A DNA stretch of 28,927 nt from JAAYEV01 sp964508195 (GTDB lineage: Bacteria > Bacillota > Clostridia > Ch29), in assembly GCA_964508195.1 (NCBI GenBank), contig CAZDSH010000016.1:1-28927 (forward strand). Direction: 5' to 3'. This document shows, in pieces, positions 16,729 through 25,209 of this stretch (within the stretch, counting starts at the first letter, position 1; every line of letters starts with the position of its first letter). The translations under genes and the position numbers were made by a program. A model generated the notes under the pieces. It saw only the letters and a list, made by a program, of their open reading frames with translations, was not told where the DNA came from and searched no databases.

Positions 16729-16757
16729 TTGAAAAACTTCAAAAAAGGGAATATAAT
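16729..16757 (+). promoter_or_regulatory. Sigma-A promoter of the threonine operon
   Basis: TTGAAA (16729-16734), a 17-nt spacer and a consensus TATAAT (16752-16757). Transcription should begin near 16764, about 55 nt before the first start codon. Confidence 0.75.
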
Positions 16758-16773
16758 ATCCATCGTACAAACA

Positions 16774-16800
16774 CATATGTCCACGTGTCGTGTACATATG
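16774..16800 (+). promoter_or_regulatory. 27-bp dyad at the start of the threonine operon transcript
   Basis: Arms CATATGT (16774-16780) and ACATATG (16794-16800) are perfect complements; inside them CACG (16782-16785) and CGTG (16789-16792) also pair, with a single mismatch at 16781/16793, around a central TGT. It lies about 10-37 nt after the predicted start and before the GGGGGG RBS. It can be a DNA operator or an RNA hairpin. The adjacent HTH-ACT gene is the natural candidate for its binding protein. Confidence 0.6.
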
Positions 16801-16818
16801 CAAAAGGGGGGTGATTGT

Positions 16819-17280
16819 ATGAAGGAGCCGGTATTCTATATCGTAAACTCGTCAGTGCTTCCGGAAGTTTTCTCGAAGGTAATTGAGACGAAGGCCCTTC
16901 TGCGAACGGGCAGGGCCAAGAATATAAACCAAGCAGTAAAAATGGCTGAAATAAGCAGAAGTGCCTTTTATAAGTATAAGGACTATGTTTATCCCTTTTA
17001 CGAAACTAGCAAAATGAAAATGGCGACCATTGCATTGCTGCTTGAACATAAACCGGGGGTGCTTTCGAAGATCCTTGATACAATCGCTAAGGCTCGAGGT
17101 AGCATACTGACCATAAATCAAAATATACCTATAAACGATATAGCGATGGTGAGCATATCCTTTGAAACAGCTCAGATTAGCAAAAATGTTGAGGACCTTT
17201 TAATAGAGATAAAAAATATCCCTGGAGTAAATAATTTAAATATCGTATCCAGAGAACAAGGAGGTAATCATCATGGTTAA
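16819..17280 (+). CDS. HTH-ACT domain protein, UPF0735 / PheB-like, likely threonine operon regulator
   Basis: From the ATG at 16819 (7 nt after GGGGGG) the protein is 153 residues; a frame extension to 16729 starts inside the promoter and is not real. Residues about 10-55 look like a helix-turn-helix (KALLRTGRAKNINQAVKMAE, then ISRSAFYKYKDYVYPF). The second half is an ACT domain (ATIALLLEHKPGVLSKILDT onwards, ending INNLNI-type strand). ACT domains bind amino acids, so this is a plausible amino-acid-responsive repressor. A B. subtilis member of this family has been described as a threonine-gene regulator (ThrR, from memory). It leads the operon and overlaps hom by 8 nt. Confidence 0.88.
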   Translation: MKEPVFYIVNSSVLPEVFSKVIETKALLRTGRAKNINQAVKMAEISRSAFYKYKDYVYPFYETSKMKMATIALLLEHKPGVLSKILDTIAKARGSILTINQNIPINDIAMVSISFETAQISKNVEDLLIEIKNIPGVNNLNIVSREQGGNHHG

Positions 17281-18535
17281 AATAGGACTTCTAGGATGTG
17301 GTACTGTAGGTTCCGGGGTAGTGGAACTTTTAGATAAGGAAGCCAGCCACAAAAATGGCCTTTCAATAGAGAAAATACTTGTGCGCAACGTGAATAAACA
17401 TAGCGCCAGACCCTACGGCTATAAGCTGACGGATCGCTTTGAAGATATATTAAAAAGTGATATTGATATAGTAGTAGAGGTTATGGGCGGCATAGATCCG
17501 GCGTACTTTTATGTAAAGCAGTCATTGCTAAAGGGTCGACACGTAGTGACGGCTAACAAGGATTTAATCGCGAAGTACGGCAATGAGTTGCAAAAAATAG
17601 CCCACCAAAACAAGGTACGGCTACTGTTCGAGGCCAGCGTCGGCGGCGGTATACCGCTTATAAAACCCCTAAGCGAAAGCCTTGTAGCCAATAATATCTA
17701 CGAAATACGTGGCATAGTAAATGGTACGACTAACTTTATATTATCGGGCATGGCCAACTCCGGTATAACCTATGAGGCCGCTTTAAAAGAGGCCCAGGAA
17801 TGTGGATATGCCGAAGCTAATCCCGAAGCGGATGTAACGGGTTTTGACGCTGCACGGAAACTAGCTATCCTGTCCTCTATTGCGTTCCATGGCAATGTTA
17901 ATTATGAGGATATACACACCGAAGGCATAAACAATATTTCCGCCGACGATATAACATTAGCTAAATATCTCGGTTACTGCATAAAACTATTAGCCCTAAG
18001 TCGTAGGGGCGATGATGGCATAATGGCGATGGTGGCACCGGTATTACTTAAAAACAGCGATCCCCTAGCAAGCGTTTCCGATGTATATAACGCTATAATA
18101 GTCAAAGGAGATGCTATGGGAGATGTGCTTTTCTTCGGACAGGGAGCCGGCAAACTGCCTACCGCCAGTGCCGTAGTGGGGGACATTTTTGAAATAGTAC
18201 GAAACAGCATTATGAACAAAAAGGAAAATCAATACGATCTGGAGGAAAACCCCAGGACAAAGGTAAGTATGGATGGCTTAAAGGGTAATTTCCTTATAAG
18301 AGTAAAACCGGACAGCCGCGTAGAAACAATGGGCAAAATAGCCGAATTATTCGAAGATTTCGAGTTTGTATTCCCCGATAGGGCCAGACTGCAAAAGCCC
18401 ATTGACCCCGGTCAGATAATATTTATCGCATACAATATCCCGGAGGAGGATATAAATAGAAGAATCTCGGAGCTAGAGTCCGCGGAATGTATACATGAGG
18501 TATGCAATATGCTGCGTATAGAAGGGGGCCGCTAA
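17273..18535 (+). CDS. hom: Homoserine dehydrogenase
   Basis: The 420-residue enzyme reduces aspartate semialdehyde to homoserine with NAD(P)H, the branch point to threonine and methionine. It begins with the Rossmann motif GLLGCGTVGSGVV, has VVEVMGGIDPA and VTANKDLIA, and the catalytic-domain signature EASVGGGIPLIKPL, GIVNGTTNFIL and the FDAARKLAIL stretch. The last ~80 residues form an ACT domain (NFLIRVKPDSRVETMGKIAE), the usual site of threonine feedback inhibition. It is monofunctional; no aspartokinase is fused or nearby. The ATG overlaps the end of the regulator gene and the RBS AAGGAGG lies inside that gene. Confidence 0.96.
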   Translation: MVKIGLLGCGTVGSGVVELLDKEASHKNGLSIEKILVRNVNKHSARPYGYKLTDRFEDILKSDIDIVVEVMGGIDPAYFYVKQSLLKGRHVVTANKDLIAKYGNELQKIAHQNKVRLLFEASVGGGIPLIKPLSESLVANNIYEIRGIVNGTTNFILSGMANSGITYEAALKEAQECGYAEANPEADVTGFDAARKLAILSSIAFHGNVNYEDIHTEGINNISADDITLAKYLGYCIKLLALSRRGDDGIMAMVAPVLLKNSDPLASVSDVYNAIIVKGDAMGDVLFFGQGAGKLPTASAVVGDIFEIVRNSIMNKKENQYDLEENPRTKVSMDGLKGNFLIRVKPDSRVETMGKIAELFEDFEFVFPDRARLQKPIDPGQIIFIAYNIPEEDINRRISELESAECIHEVCNMLRIEGGR

Positions 18536-18538
18536 AGG

Positions 18539-19615
18539 ATGTATAAGGGACTTATTAACCGATACAAAAAATTCCTTGATGTAGACGAACACACAAAGGT
18601 TATTACACTAAATGAGGGCAATACCCCCCTTATAAGGGGTTATGAAATAGAAAAACGTATAAATAACAGGGCAAGGGTTTATCTTAAATACGAGGGCGCA
18701 AACCCCACGGGCTCCTTTAAGGACCGTGGCATGACCATGGCGGTTACTAAAGCTGTAGAAGCCGGCACAACTTGTGTCGTATGCGCCTCTACAGGTAACA
18801 CTTCCGCCTCCGCCGCAGCCTATGCCGCTAGAGCCGGTATAAAGTGTGCGGTACTTATCCCCGACAAAAAAATTGCCCTGGGTAAGTTGGCCCAGGCTTC
18901 GGCCTACGGCGCAGAAATAATAGCCCTCGGGGGCAACTTCGATAGGGCATTGGAGATGGTAAAAAAACTATCGGAGGATTTTCCGGTAACCCTCGTAAAC
19001 TCTATTAACCCTTATCGAATCGAAGGACAAAAGACCGCGGCCTTTGAACTATGCGACCAATTAGATGGCGCCCCGGATTATTTGGCTATACCCGTGGGCA
19101 ATGCGGGCAATATAACGGCCTATTGGAAAGGCTTTAAAGAATATATGCAAAAAGGTATCGTGGACAACCATCCCGTGATGCTAGGTTTCCAAGCCGCCGG
19201 TGCCGCGCCTATCGTGGAGAAAAGGGTTATACCCGATCCCGAAACAATAGCAACGGCAATACGCATAGGTAACCCCGCTAGTTGGCAAGGTGCCCAGAGC
19301 GCAATAGATGAATCCAAGGGACATATTGATAAGGTAACCGACGAGGAAATATTAAAGGCATATAGACTCCTCGCCTCTAAGGAGGGAATATTCGCTGAAC
19401 CGGCCTCCTGCGCATCCGTTGCAGGGCTCATTAAAATCGCCGGAGACGGCCTTATAAAAGAGGGCTCTACCGTAGTATGCATATTGACGGGGAACGGTCT
19501 GAAGGACCCGGATATTGCATTGAATACAGGGATCGAGCCTTTACGGTTACCCGCAGATTACAGTAAACTATCCCATAGGATAGACGAATTACTGGACGGT
19601 GATAAGAATGTATAA
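18539..19615 (+). CDS. thrC: Threonine synthase
   Basis: This fold-type II PLP enzyme of 358 residues converts O-phosphohomoserine to threonine. The PLP lysine is Lys61 in NPTGSFKDRGM; ASTGNTSASAAAYAA at about 84-98 and PVGNAGNITAYWKG are the phosphate-binding loops; ILTGNGLKDPD lies near the end. It is the short, Bacillus-type form, without the long N-terminal part of the plant/E. coli enzymes. It starts 3 nt after the hom stop and overlaps thrB by 8 nt, so the four genes look translationally coupled. Confidence 0.96.
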   Translation: MYKGLINRYKKFLDVDEHTKVITLNEGNTPLIRGYEIEKRINNRARVYLKYEGANPTGSFKDRGMTMAVTKAVEAGTTCVVCASTGNTSASAAAYAARAGIKCAVLIPDKKIALGKLAQASAYGAEIIALGGNFDRALEMVKKLSEDFPVTLVNSINPYRIEGQKTAAFELCDQLDGAPDYLAIPVGNAGNITAYWKGFKEYMQKGIVDNHPVMLGFQAAGAAPIVEKRVIPDPETIATAIRIGNPASWQGAQSAIDESKGHIDKVTDEEILKAYRLLASKEGIFAEPASCASVAGLIKIAGDGLIKEGSTVVCILTGNGLKDPDIALNTGIEPLRLPADYSKLSHRIDELLDGDKNV

Positions 19616-20507
19616 AGTGAAAGTACCGGCAACATCTGCAAATATGGGACCGGGTTTCGATTGTATGGGTATCGCATTGGATATATATAACACCGTTGAA
19701 GCACAGGAAATACCCGAAGGCCTCGTTATACTAAATAAAGGTAGAGATTCGAGTAGCATCGCAAAGGATAATACAAATTTGATATATAAGGCCATGGAAA
19801 CGGTATTCCAGCGTACGGGCTATGTTCCATCAGGGCTAAAGATCGTATCCGATAACAATATCCCCGTAGCAAGGGGCTTAGGTAGCAGTGCCGCCAGTAC
19901 TGCTGCGGGCCTTCTTTTAGCGAACGCCCTTACCGGCGACAGCCTTAGTACGGAAGAAATCCTAAGACTGGGTGCCGACCTTGAAGGCCATCCGGATAAT
20001 ATCGTTCCGGCGCTAATGGGCGGTATGACACTGTCCTATGCCCAGGACACTTCTAAGGTAGGGTATATAAAGCTGGATTTCCCCGAAACGCTACGCATGC
20101 TCATAATGGTACCGGATTATTCCCTTTCAACTAAAAAAGCGCGGCAAGTCCTACCTAGGAAGGTAGAGCTCAGTAACGCAGTTTTTAACGTCGGGCGCGC
20201 CGCCCTTATGGTAGCGGCACTCCAGGCTGGGGAGTTGGATCATTTAAGGTACGCTGTAGAGGATAAGTTGCATCAACCCTACAGAGAAAAGCTGATGCCC
20301 GGTATGAAGGATATATTCGAACAGGCCTATAACGCCGGCGCAAGGGGCGTATACCTAAGCGGCGCCGGTTCTACCCTAGTTGCCCTTATAGATGCCAACG
20401 ATAATAATTTCTTGCCAAAGATCAAAGAATCCCTAGATGGTATGTCAAGCCGATGGGAGCTAAAATACGCTAAGGTCAGCAGACAGGGGGCGGCGCGGAT
20501 TCAATAA
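19608..20507 (+). CDS. thrB: Homoserine kinase
   Basis: This GHMP kinase of 299 residues phosphorylates homoserine using ATP. It opens with VKVPATSANMGPGFDCMG, has the ATP-binding glycine/serine loop PVARGLGSSAAS at 86-97, the EGHPDNIVPALMGG segment, and the closing SGAGSTLVALI motif. The ATG at 19608 is preferred over a GTG at 19599: it is followed by the canonical family start and lies about 8 nt from GGTGAT. It overlaps thrC by 8 nt. It is the last gene of the operon regulator-hom-thrC-thrB and a GC-rich terminator follows. Confidence 0.95.
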   Translation: MYKVKVPATSANMGPGFDCMGIALDIYNTVEAQEIPEGLVILNKGRDSSSIAKDNTNLIYKAMETVFQRTGYVPSGLKIVSDNNIPVARGLGSSAASTAAGLLLANALTGDSLSTEEILRLGADLEGHPDNIVPALMGGMTLSYAQDTSKVGYIKLDFPETLRMLIMVPDYSLSTKKARQVLPRKVELSNAVFNVGRAALMVAALQAGELDHLRYAVEDKLHQPYREKLMPGMKDIFEQAYNAGARGVYLSGAGSTLVALIDANDNNFLPKIKESLDGMSSRWELKYAKVSRQGAARIQ

Positions 20508-20540
20508 AACCCCCCCGGTTTTAGTATAGCCGCCCCATTT
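20487..20540 (+). terminator. Compound GC-rich terminator of the threonine operon
   Basis: GGGGCGGC (20487-20494, in the last thrB codons) pairs with GCCGCCCC (20529-20536), followed by ATTTT. An inner hairpin TAAAACC/GGTTTTA sits between the arms. The U-tract is short, so strength is uncertain. Confidence 0.5.
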
Positions 20541-20607
20541 TCGAAGTTAAAGGTATCGATGTACTGCATTATATCCACTTTTGCGGGGCGTTATTGCGTC
20601 GTTACCC

Positions 20608-20636
20608 TTTACAATTGTGCTTAATAATTATATTAT
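20608..20636 (+). promoter_or_regulatory. Sigma-A promoter of mecA
   Basis: TTTACA (20608-20613), a 17-nt spacer and TATTAT (20631-20636), about 33 nt before the start codon. Confidence 0.65.
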
Positions 20637-20668
20637 ATAGGTAACAATGAAAAGGGAGATGATGTGTT

Positions 20669-21256
20669 ATGAAAATTGAAAAAATTAATGATTATAAAGT
20701 CAAAATAACCATCAACTCAATCGACCTTGAGGAAAGGGACATTGATATGGACGACCTAGTATACAACAGTCCTAAGGCCCAGGAACTATTCTGGGATATA
20801 CTGCATCGGGCTTATATAGAACAGGGATTTGAAGTAAGGGACGAACAACTGGTAGTCGAAGCGATACCTAATTCGAGGGATACTTTCGTTATAATAATTA
20901 CAAAATACAGGAACCGCCAACTTCTTAGACCAGACACGGGTAAACTCCTAAAGGGGACTGATACTAAGAAAACAGCTACATCAAAGGAGTTCTGTTTCTG
21001 TTTCAACGACCTAGAGGATATTATAAGTTTTAGTAAAAGGGTCATAGATGATTACAGAGGCGATAGCTCCGCGTACAGACATGGGGATGTGTACTACCTT
21101 ATCCTAAAGCTCTATGATGTATGCCCTAGCCCGTTAATAAAGGCTATAGCCGAGGAATACGGGTACCAGTGCAAGGCTACGGAGGTTTACCTTAGAGAAT
21201 ACGGCAAAACCCTTATAGAAAACAGTGCCGTAGAAATCCTTGCATGGTGCATATAA
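20669..21256 (+). CDS. mecA: Adaptor protein MecA
   Basis: This 195-residue protein matches MecA along its length. The N-terminal substrate-recognition domain reads MKIEKINDYKVKITI, then DLEERDIDMDDLVYNSPKAQ and ELFWDILHRA. A polar linker follows at about 95-110, then the C-terminal domain that binds ClpC (FCFNDLEDIISFSKRV to the end). In Bacillus it delivers ComK and other proteins to ClpCP; no competence genes are in the window, so the target here is unknown. It is monocistronic, with GGGAG about 10 nt from the ATG. No clear terminator lies before the convergent GGDEF gene, only 27 nt away. Confidence 0.93.
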   Translation: MKIEKINDYKVKITINSIDLEERDIDMDDLVYNSPKAQELFWDILHRAYIEQGFEVRDEQLVVEAIPNSRDTFVIIITKYRNRQLLRPDTGKLLKGTDTKKTATSKEFCFCFNDLEDIISFSKRVIDDYRGDSSAYRHGDVYYLILKLYDVCPSPLIKAIAEEYGYQCKATEVYLREYGKTLIENSAVEILAWCI

Positions 21257-21283
21257 TAAAATAATACCACCGCTGATGCGTAT

Positions 21284-21976
21284 TTAGGCATTACCGAAAC
21301 TGCTCCGTCTGTGAGCTTTTCTTTTTTTGTTTTGTTTTGCCCTATACAAAATGGCATCGGCCCTTTCGAGGAATTCGTTAATATCTTCCCCAGTATAGCT
21401 TACTAGGCTAAAGCTCACGGTTACTTCACCGGGTTTTACCTTGTATACCGTCTGTGCTATCGCTTTAGCGGCCCTTCTCATCACGATCCTGGCAGCCCTT
21501 ATATCCGTCTCAGGTAATATAACGGCAAATTCGTCGCCGCCAAACCTAGCCACAATATCCGAAGCCCGGGTGTTTTGCTCCAAAGCACGACCTATCTTCT
21601 TTAGGGCGATATTGCCCTCTAGATGCCCGTACTTATCGTTGTACAATTTAAACTCATCACAATCAGTGAAGGCCAGAACTAAGGGACGGCCATATCGCGT
21701 TGCCCTTTCCATTTCCTCCTCTAACCTTGTCATAAAATATCTATAATTATAAACCCTTGTTAATTCGTCAGTTATAAGGTTGTTATAAAGATTTGAAATA
21801 TTCATTTTAAGACGAAAAAAAACAAATATCAAACACAGGGGTAAACAAACCATCAGTATATATCTTATATTCTGTTCTAATTCGCTGTTAAAAATAAATA
21901 TAGCCAGAAAACCCGTTACGAACAAAAATATAAGATATATCCTGGTTCTATATTCGGTTTTCCTGAAGTTTTTCAT
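21284..21976 (-). CDS. Membrane-bound GGDEF diguanylate cyclase
   Basis: The 230-residue protein has two membrane helices at about 12-30 and 38-55 and a GGDEF domain from about 60. The catalytic motif is GGDEF at 146-150, preceded at the right distance by RASD (137-140), which is the RxxD inhibitory site for c-di-GMP feedback. DELTRVYNYRYF opens the domain. It should make c-di-GMP from two GTP; the short membrane part has no obvious sensor domain. With the HD-GYP protein, both synthesis and breakdown of c-di-GMP are encoded in the window. Two TATAAT boxes lie 30-55 nt upstream but with poor -35s, and the RBS (AGGTTGTGAT) is modest. Confidence 0.92.
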   Translation of the reverse strand: MKNFRKTEYRTRIYLIFLFVTGFLAIFIFNSELEQNIRYILMVCLPLCLIFVFFRLKMNISNLYNNLITDELTRVYNYRYFMTRLEEEMERATRYGRPLVLAFTDCDEFKLYNDKYGHLEGNIALKKIGRALEQNTRASDIVARFGGDEFAVILPETDIRAARIVMRRAAKAIAQTVYKVKPGEVTVSFSLVSYTGEDINEFLERADAILYRAKQNKKRKAHRRSSFGNA

Positions 21977-22056
21977 TTAATCACAACCTATTAAAACCTT
22001 TGATTAATTATACAACAGTGTATCATATTATAGTAGCACCATACAAAATATAACAT

Positions 22057-22090
22057 AAAAAATCACTAAACTTTTTAAGTTCAGTGATTT
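22057..22090 (-). terminator. Terminator of the lipoprotein gene
   Basis: On the minus strand AAATCACT (22090-22083) pairs with AGTGATTT (22067-22060), extended by 5 bp after one mismatch, with a 3-nt loop and a T6 tail. It lies about 30 nt after the stop codon. Confidence 0.85.
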
Positions 22091-22120
22091 CTTACAACAA
22101 AAGTATACCAGTTTAAGTGT

Positions 22121-23929
22121 TTACGGTTCAAATACTTTGAAGAACTGTCCCCATAGGAGATAATCATCTGTATAATTAACGAGGATCTCCGGCACGCCAT
22201 CCCTGTCCAAATCCCGTATTAACATTGCAGTTATCCCGTCACTACCTAGGGCCCCACTTTGCCAAAGACTCTGCATAAACCCGTCCTGTTCCTCCCAGAC
22301 ATATACGCCGCTGGTCATATCTACATAATCCCCTATATGAAGGGCGGCTATTATCCTTTGTTTGCCATCTATGTTCCCTATCCACGCATGGGGCACTTCC
22401 TTTGTATCCTTAGGAGGGATTACGCTCCACAGCACTTCCCCCTCCTTTGTATAGACGTTTAGCTTTGTATCGTCGAAGACCAAAAATTCTATATTGCCAT
22501 CCCCAGTTATATCCCCCGCGGCTTTGATGTTTAGCCTTTCGGTGAATATACCTTCATCAATCCATCTGTTGTTTCGATGATAAACTTCGAACACGCCGCC
22601 CATATCCTTGTTGTAATAGGTAGCGCCTTCGATATAATACATCCTTATAGGGACATTGTGGGGGACTTTTTCCTCAAATACAACGGTGTGGTACTCGCCG
22701 TGGGTACCCCCGTGGTGCCAATCCGTGTGCCACCGATCCCCATCATGGGATAATATAAATATCCCCTCGTTAGTTTGATAAACGTCATCTCTATCGCTTC
22801 TATCCCTAAAACCTACCCTTAACACAATACTGTCCGTAGCACCCCGCTTTAACTTTTTTACGCCGAGGAGCTCTACCCATTCAGGCACTATTTGGTCCTT
22901 AAGCACATCGGTTACGGCCCCCTCCCAATCCACCTCGCCAATCTTTATCAAGCTACCCCTTTCTAACCTATAAAGGCTCACGTAGTATTGGGGGGCGGGG
23001 CCCTCTATAACCGCCAAATTATCCTGGGCAGTCTTTTCTATTAGCACCAATAATACCGGCTGGTCCTTTAACACCTTGCCCATTCTGCCCTCTAATACTA
23101 CCCTATCACCCTTTAGCCTCTTTTTCATATCACTAAAATAAAGGCTGATCATTTTTTTATCATAGTTTTTATAAATACCTATAGCACTGGTAGGTTCGGG
23201 GCCTAAGCCTTCCCACTCACCTCGAAAACCCATAGTTAAAAGCTCATAGTTCCCGTCACCGTCCATATCTTTGATATCCACTAATACCAATTGGTCCAGA
23301 GTATCCCATTCCATAGATTCGGCTAATTCTAATCCCGGTATGCCCGCTATCATTTTCTCCATTTTCCATATATCCCCGTCAAGTACAAAGGTCACATCAA
23401 AATCCAAGCCCTCGCCCATGTTTATTTTGGCCCTCTTCCCATCCCGGGATAGGCCCTCGATTTTGATATCCTTTATGGCACCCGGGCTGTACTCCTTGAT
23501 CCTATTCATTCCATCCCTTGCAAACCCCAACAGATTCCCTATCTCCAGGTATCGTTGCGAGACAAAGTTTAACTCCGATTGCCTAAAGAACTCCTCAAGG
23601 GGTTGCGCCGTTAACATGTTCATCTTTTCCAGATCGTTTTTTTCCCAGGCATCCATAAAAAGCTTTATAGTCTGCTCCTGACTTAGGAGCACATTTTCAG
23701 CGGGTTTCTCCTTATCCGAATCTATAGGGGGCTTTGCGGGGACCATTACCCATTCGTTATCCTTATCGGTACCCCCCCCATTATCAATAATTTCTATGCC
23801 CCTTATATCACCAACGTTCCCCGGAGCCTGCCCATTATCTATCGGCGTTTTGGGGTGCTCATCAGTCCCAATGCCGCATGCTGTCAATAATATAACTGCC
23901 ATAATTAAAACGATTATCTTTTTTAACAT
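22121..23929 (-). CDS. Large secreted lipoprotein with Asp-rich FG-GAP/VCBS-like repeats
   Basis: The protein (602 residues from the ATG at 23929; a GTG at 23935 is possible) begins with a lipoprotein signal, KKIIVLIMAVILLTACG, whose cysteine is residue 18. A Pro/Asp-rich spacer follows. About residues 80-200 look like an NTF2-like fold (QTIKLFMDAWEKNDLEKMNML, then FDVTFVLDGDIWKMEKM). The rest has scattered Asp-rich motifs of the FG-GAP/VCBS type: DMDGDGNYELL, DITGDGNIEFLVF and DLDRDGVPEILV, which usually bind Ca2+ in beta-propeller blades. I do not recognise a named family. It is probably a surface protein of unknown ligand. It is monocistronic and ends at a strong terminator. Confidence 0.8.
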   Translation of the reverse strand: MLKKIIVLIMAVILLTACGIGTDEHPKTPIDNGQAPGNVGDIRGIEIIDNGGGTDKDNEWVMVPAKPPIDSDKEKPAENVLLSQEQTIKLFMDAWEKNDLEKMNMLTAQPLEEFFRQSELNFVSQRYLEIGNLLGFARDGMNRIKEYSPGAIKDIKIEGLSRDGKRAKINMGEGLDFDVTFVLDGDIWKMEKMIAGIPGLELAESMEWDTLDQLVLVDIKDMDGDGNYELLTMGFRGEWEGLGPEPTSAIGIYKNYDKKMISLYFSDMKKRLKGDRVVLEGRMGKVLKDQPVLLVLIEKTAQDNLAVIEGPAPQYYVSLYRLERGSLIKIGEVDWEGAVTDVLKDQIVPEWVELLGVKKLKRGATDSIVLRVGFRDRSDRDDVYQTNEGIFILSHDGDRWHTDWHHGGTHGEYHTVVFEEKVPHNVPIRMYYIEGATYYNKDMGGVFEVYHRNNRWIDEGIFTERLNIKAAGDITGDGNIEFLVFDDTKLNVYTKEGEVLWSVIPPKDTKEVPHAWIGNIDGKQRIIAALHIGDYVDMTSGVYVWEEQDGFMQSLWQSGALGSDGITAMLIRDLDRDGVPEILVNYTDDYLLWGQFFKVFEP

Positions 23930-23994
23930 CCTCACATCACCTACTATCCGTTGATCGGAAATCTATATTGATTCTATCTTTAATACTTAGACCT

Positions 23995-24016
23995 TTGCAA
24001 CCTTTTTTTGTTGCAA
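23995..24016 (-). repeat. 7-bp inverted repeat upstream of the lipoprotein gene
   Basis: TTGCAAC (23995-24001) and GTTGCAA (24010-24016) flank an 8-nt loop. It lies about 65-85 nt upstream of the lipoprotein start, in an otherwise AT-rich gap of 257 bases (23930-24186). It could be an operator or a leader hairpin. No promoter could be fixed for either flanking gene. Confidence 0.3.
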
Positions 24017-24186
24017 TTTTCGTCATCAATTTTATAAAAATATTATATTACCATCACCAAGGCTAAATATACCCTCCCTTTATTGTATAAAACATTGAAC
24101 ATTTTATTAATGTTTTTACAGGAAAACGTAAAACTATGCAGAATCCTATTAATACAATAATACATTATAAAGGAGCGACAATCCAA

Positions 24187-25143
24187 ATGAAAACTAATAT
24201 GCTAGGTAATACCGGCATAGAGGTCACTGAATTATGCCTAGGCGCGTTACCTATGGGCCCTATGCAAAAAAATATGTCCCTTGGGGATTGTACCGAAGTA
24301 GTAAAAAAGGCCTTAGAAAGGGGCGTTACATTCATAGATACGGCCCAGATGTACCGAACCTATGCGCCTATTAGAGAAGGGATTAAATCTGCGGGAATAC
24401 GGCCGGTTATCGCCACTAAATCCGCTGCCTCGGATTATGAAGGTATGGAAGATGCGATAAAGGAGGCCCTGGATCAGTTGGATGTTAGCTATATTGATAT
24501 CTTTCATATCCATGCTGCAAGGGCGGGGTCGGAAGTATTTGAAACAAGGGCGGGGGCCATCGAATGTATTAAAGACTATAAGGCTAAGGGCCTTATAAGG
24601 GCAATTGGCATATCCACCCATAGCGTTCAAGTAGCAGAACTTGCAGCCTCTAGGGAAGATATAGAAATAGTTTTCCCTATAATAAACAAGATAGGCATGG
24701 GGATAACCGACGGGACCGCAAAGGATATGCAAAGGGCCATAGGCATGAACTATGCCGCCGGTAAAGGCGTCTATTTGATGAAGGTTTTAGCCGGGGGTAA
24801 CCTTATAGATGATTATATATCCAGCGTCAACTTCGCAAGGGGTATAAAGGGCTACCATTCAATAGCCATTGGAATGATAAGCCCCGAGGAGGTAAACTAT
24901 AATGTGGATTACTTCAGCGGCATTTTTGATCCTGCCAAAACCCCTACCATAAAGGGCTATTCTAAAAAGTACCGGATCCTGCCGAGTCTGTGCAAGGGTT
25001 GTAAAGCCTGTATCGCAGCCTGCCCTAATTATGCGATAGAATTCGATGAAAAAAACAAAAAAGCCTTTATAAATGAAAGGAAATGCCTAACCTGCGGCTA
25101 CTGCACCGCGGCATGTGAGGAATTCGCTATAAGGACAGTATAA
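24187..25143 (+). CDS. Aldo/keto reductase with C-terminal 2x[4Fe-4S] ferredoxin domain
   Basis: The protein is 318 residues from the ATG at 24187, 11 nt after AAGGAG; an open frame to 24136 lacks an RBS. The first ~250 residues form an aldo/keto reductase barrel with the catalytic tetrad Asp51, Tyr56 (DTAQMYRTY), Lys78 (ATKS) and His109 (IHAAR). The last ~55 carry two 4Fe-4S motifs, CKGCKACIAAC at 269-279 and CLTCGYCTAAC at 300-310. This fusion is common in anaerobes and suggests electron exchange between a carbonyl substrate and ferredoxin rather than simple NADPH use, though the substrate is unknown. It is monocistronic, with a terminator shared with the convergent gene. Confidence 0.92.
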   Translation: MKTNMLGNTGIEVTELCLGALPMGPMQKNMSLGDCTEVVKKALERGVTFIDTAQMYRTYAPIREGIKSAGIRPVIATKSAASDYEGMEDAIKEALDQLDVSYIDIFHIHAARAGSEVFETRAGAIECIKDYKAKGLIRAIGISTHSVQVAELAASREDIEIVFPIINKIGMGITDGTAKDMQRAIGMNYAAGKGVYLMKVLAGGNLIDDYISSVNFARGIKGYHSIAIGMISPEEVNYNVDYFSGIFDPAKTPTIKGYSKKYRILPSLCKGCKACIAACPNYAIEFDEKNKKAFINERKCLTCGYCTAACEEFAIRTV

Positions 25144-25160
25144 TAGTATCGTCCTATCAA

Positions 25161-25198
25161 AAAAGGAGCCCCCGGAAAACTACGGGGTTGCTCCCTTT
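25161..25198. terminator. Bidirectional terminator
   Basis: GGAGC (25165-25169) pairs with GCTCC (25190-25194); CCCC/GGGG pair inside with a TT bulge, and A/T tracts lie outside. On the minus strand it ends in T6, serving the gene at 25210; on the plus strand it ends CTTTAT, serving the reductase. Confidence 0.8.
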
Positions 25199-25209
25199 AT
25201 ATCTTTCCT

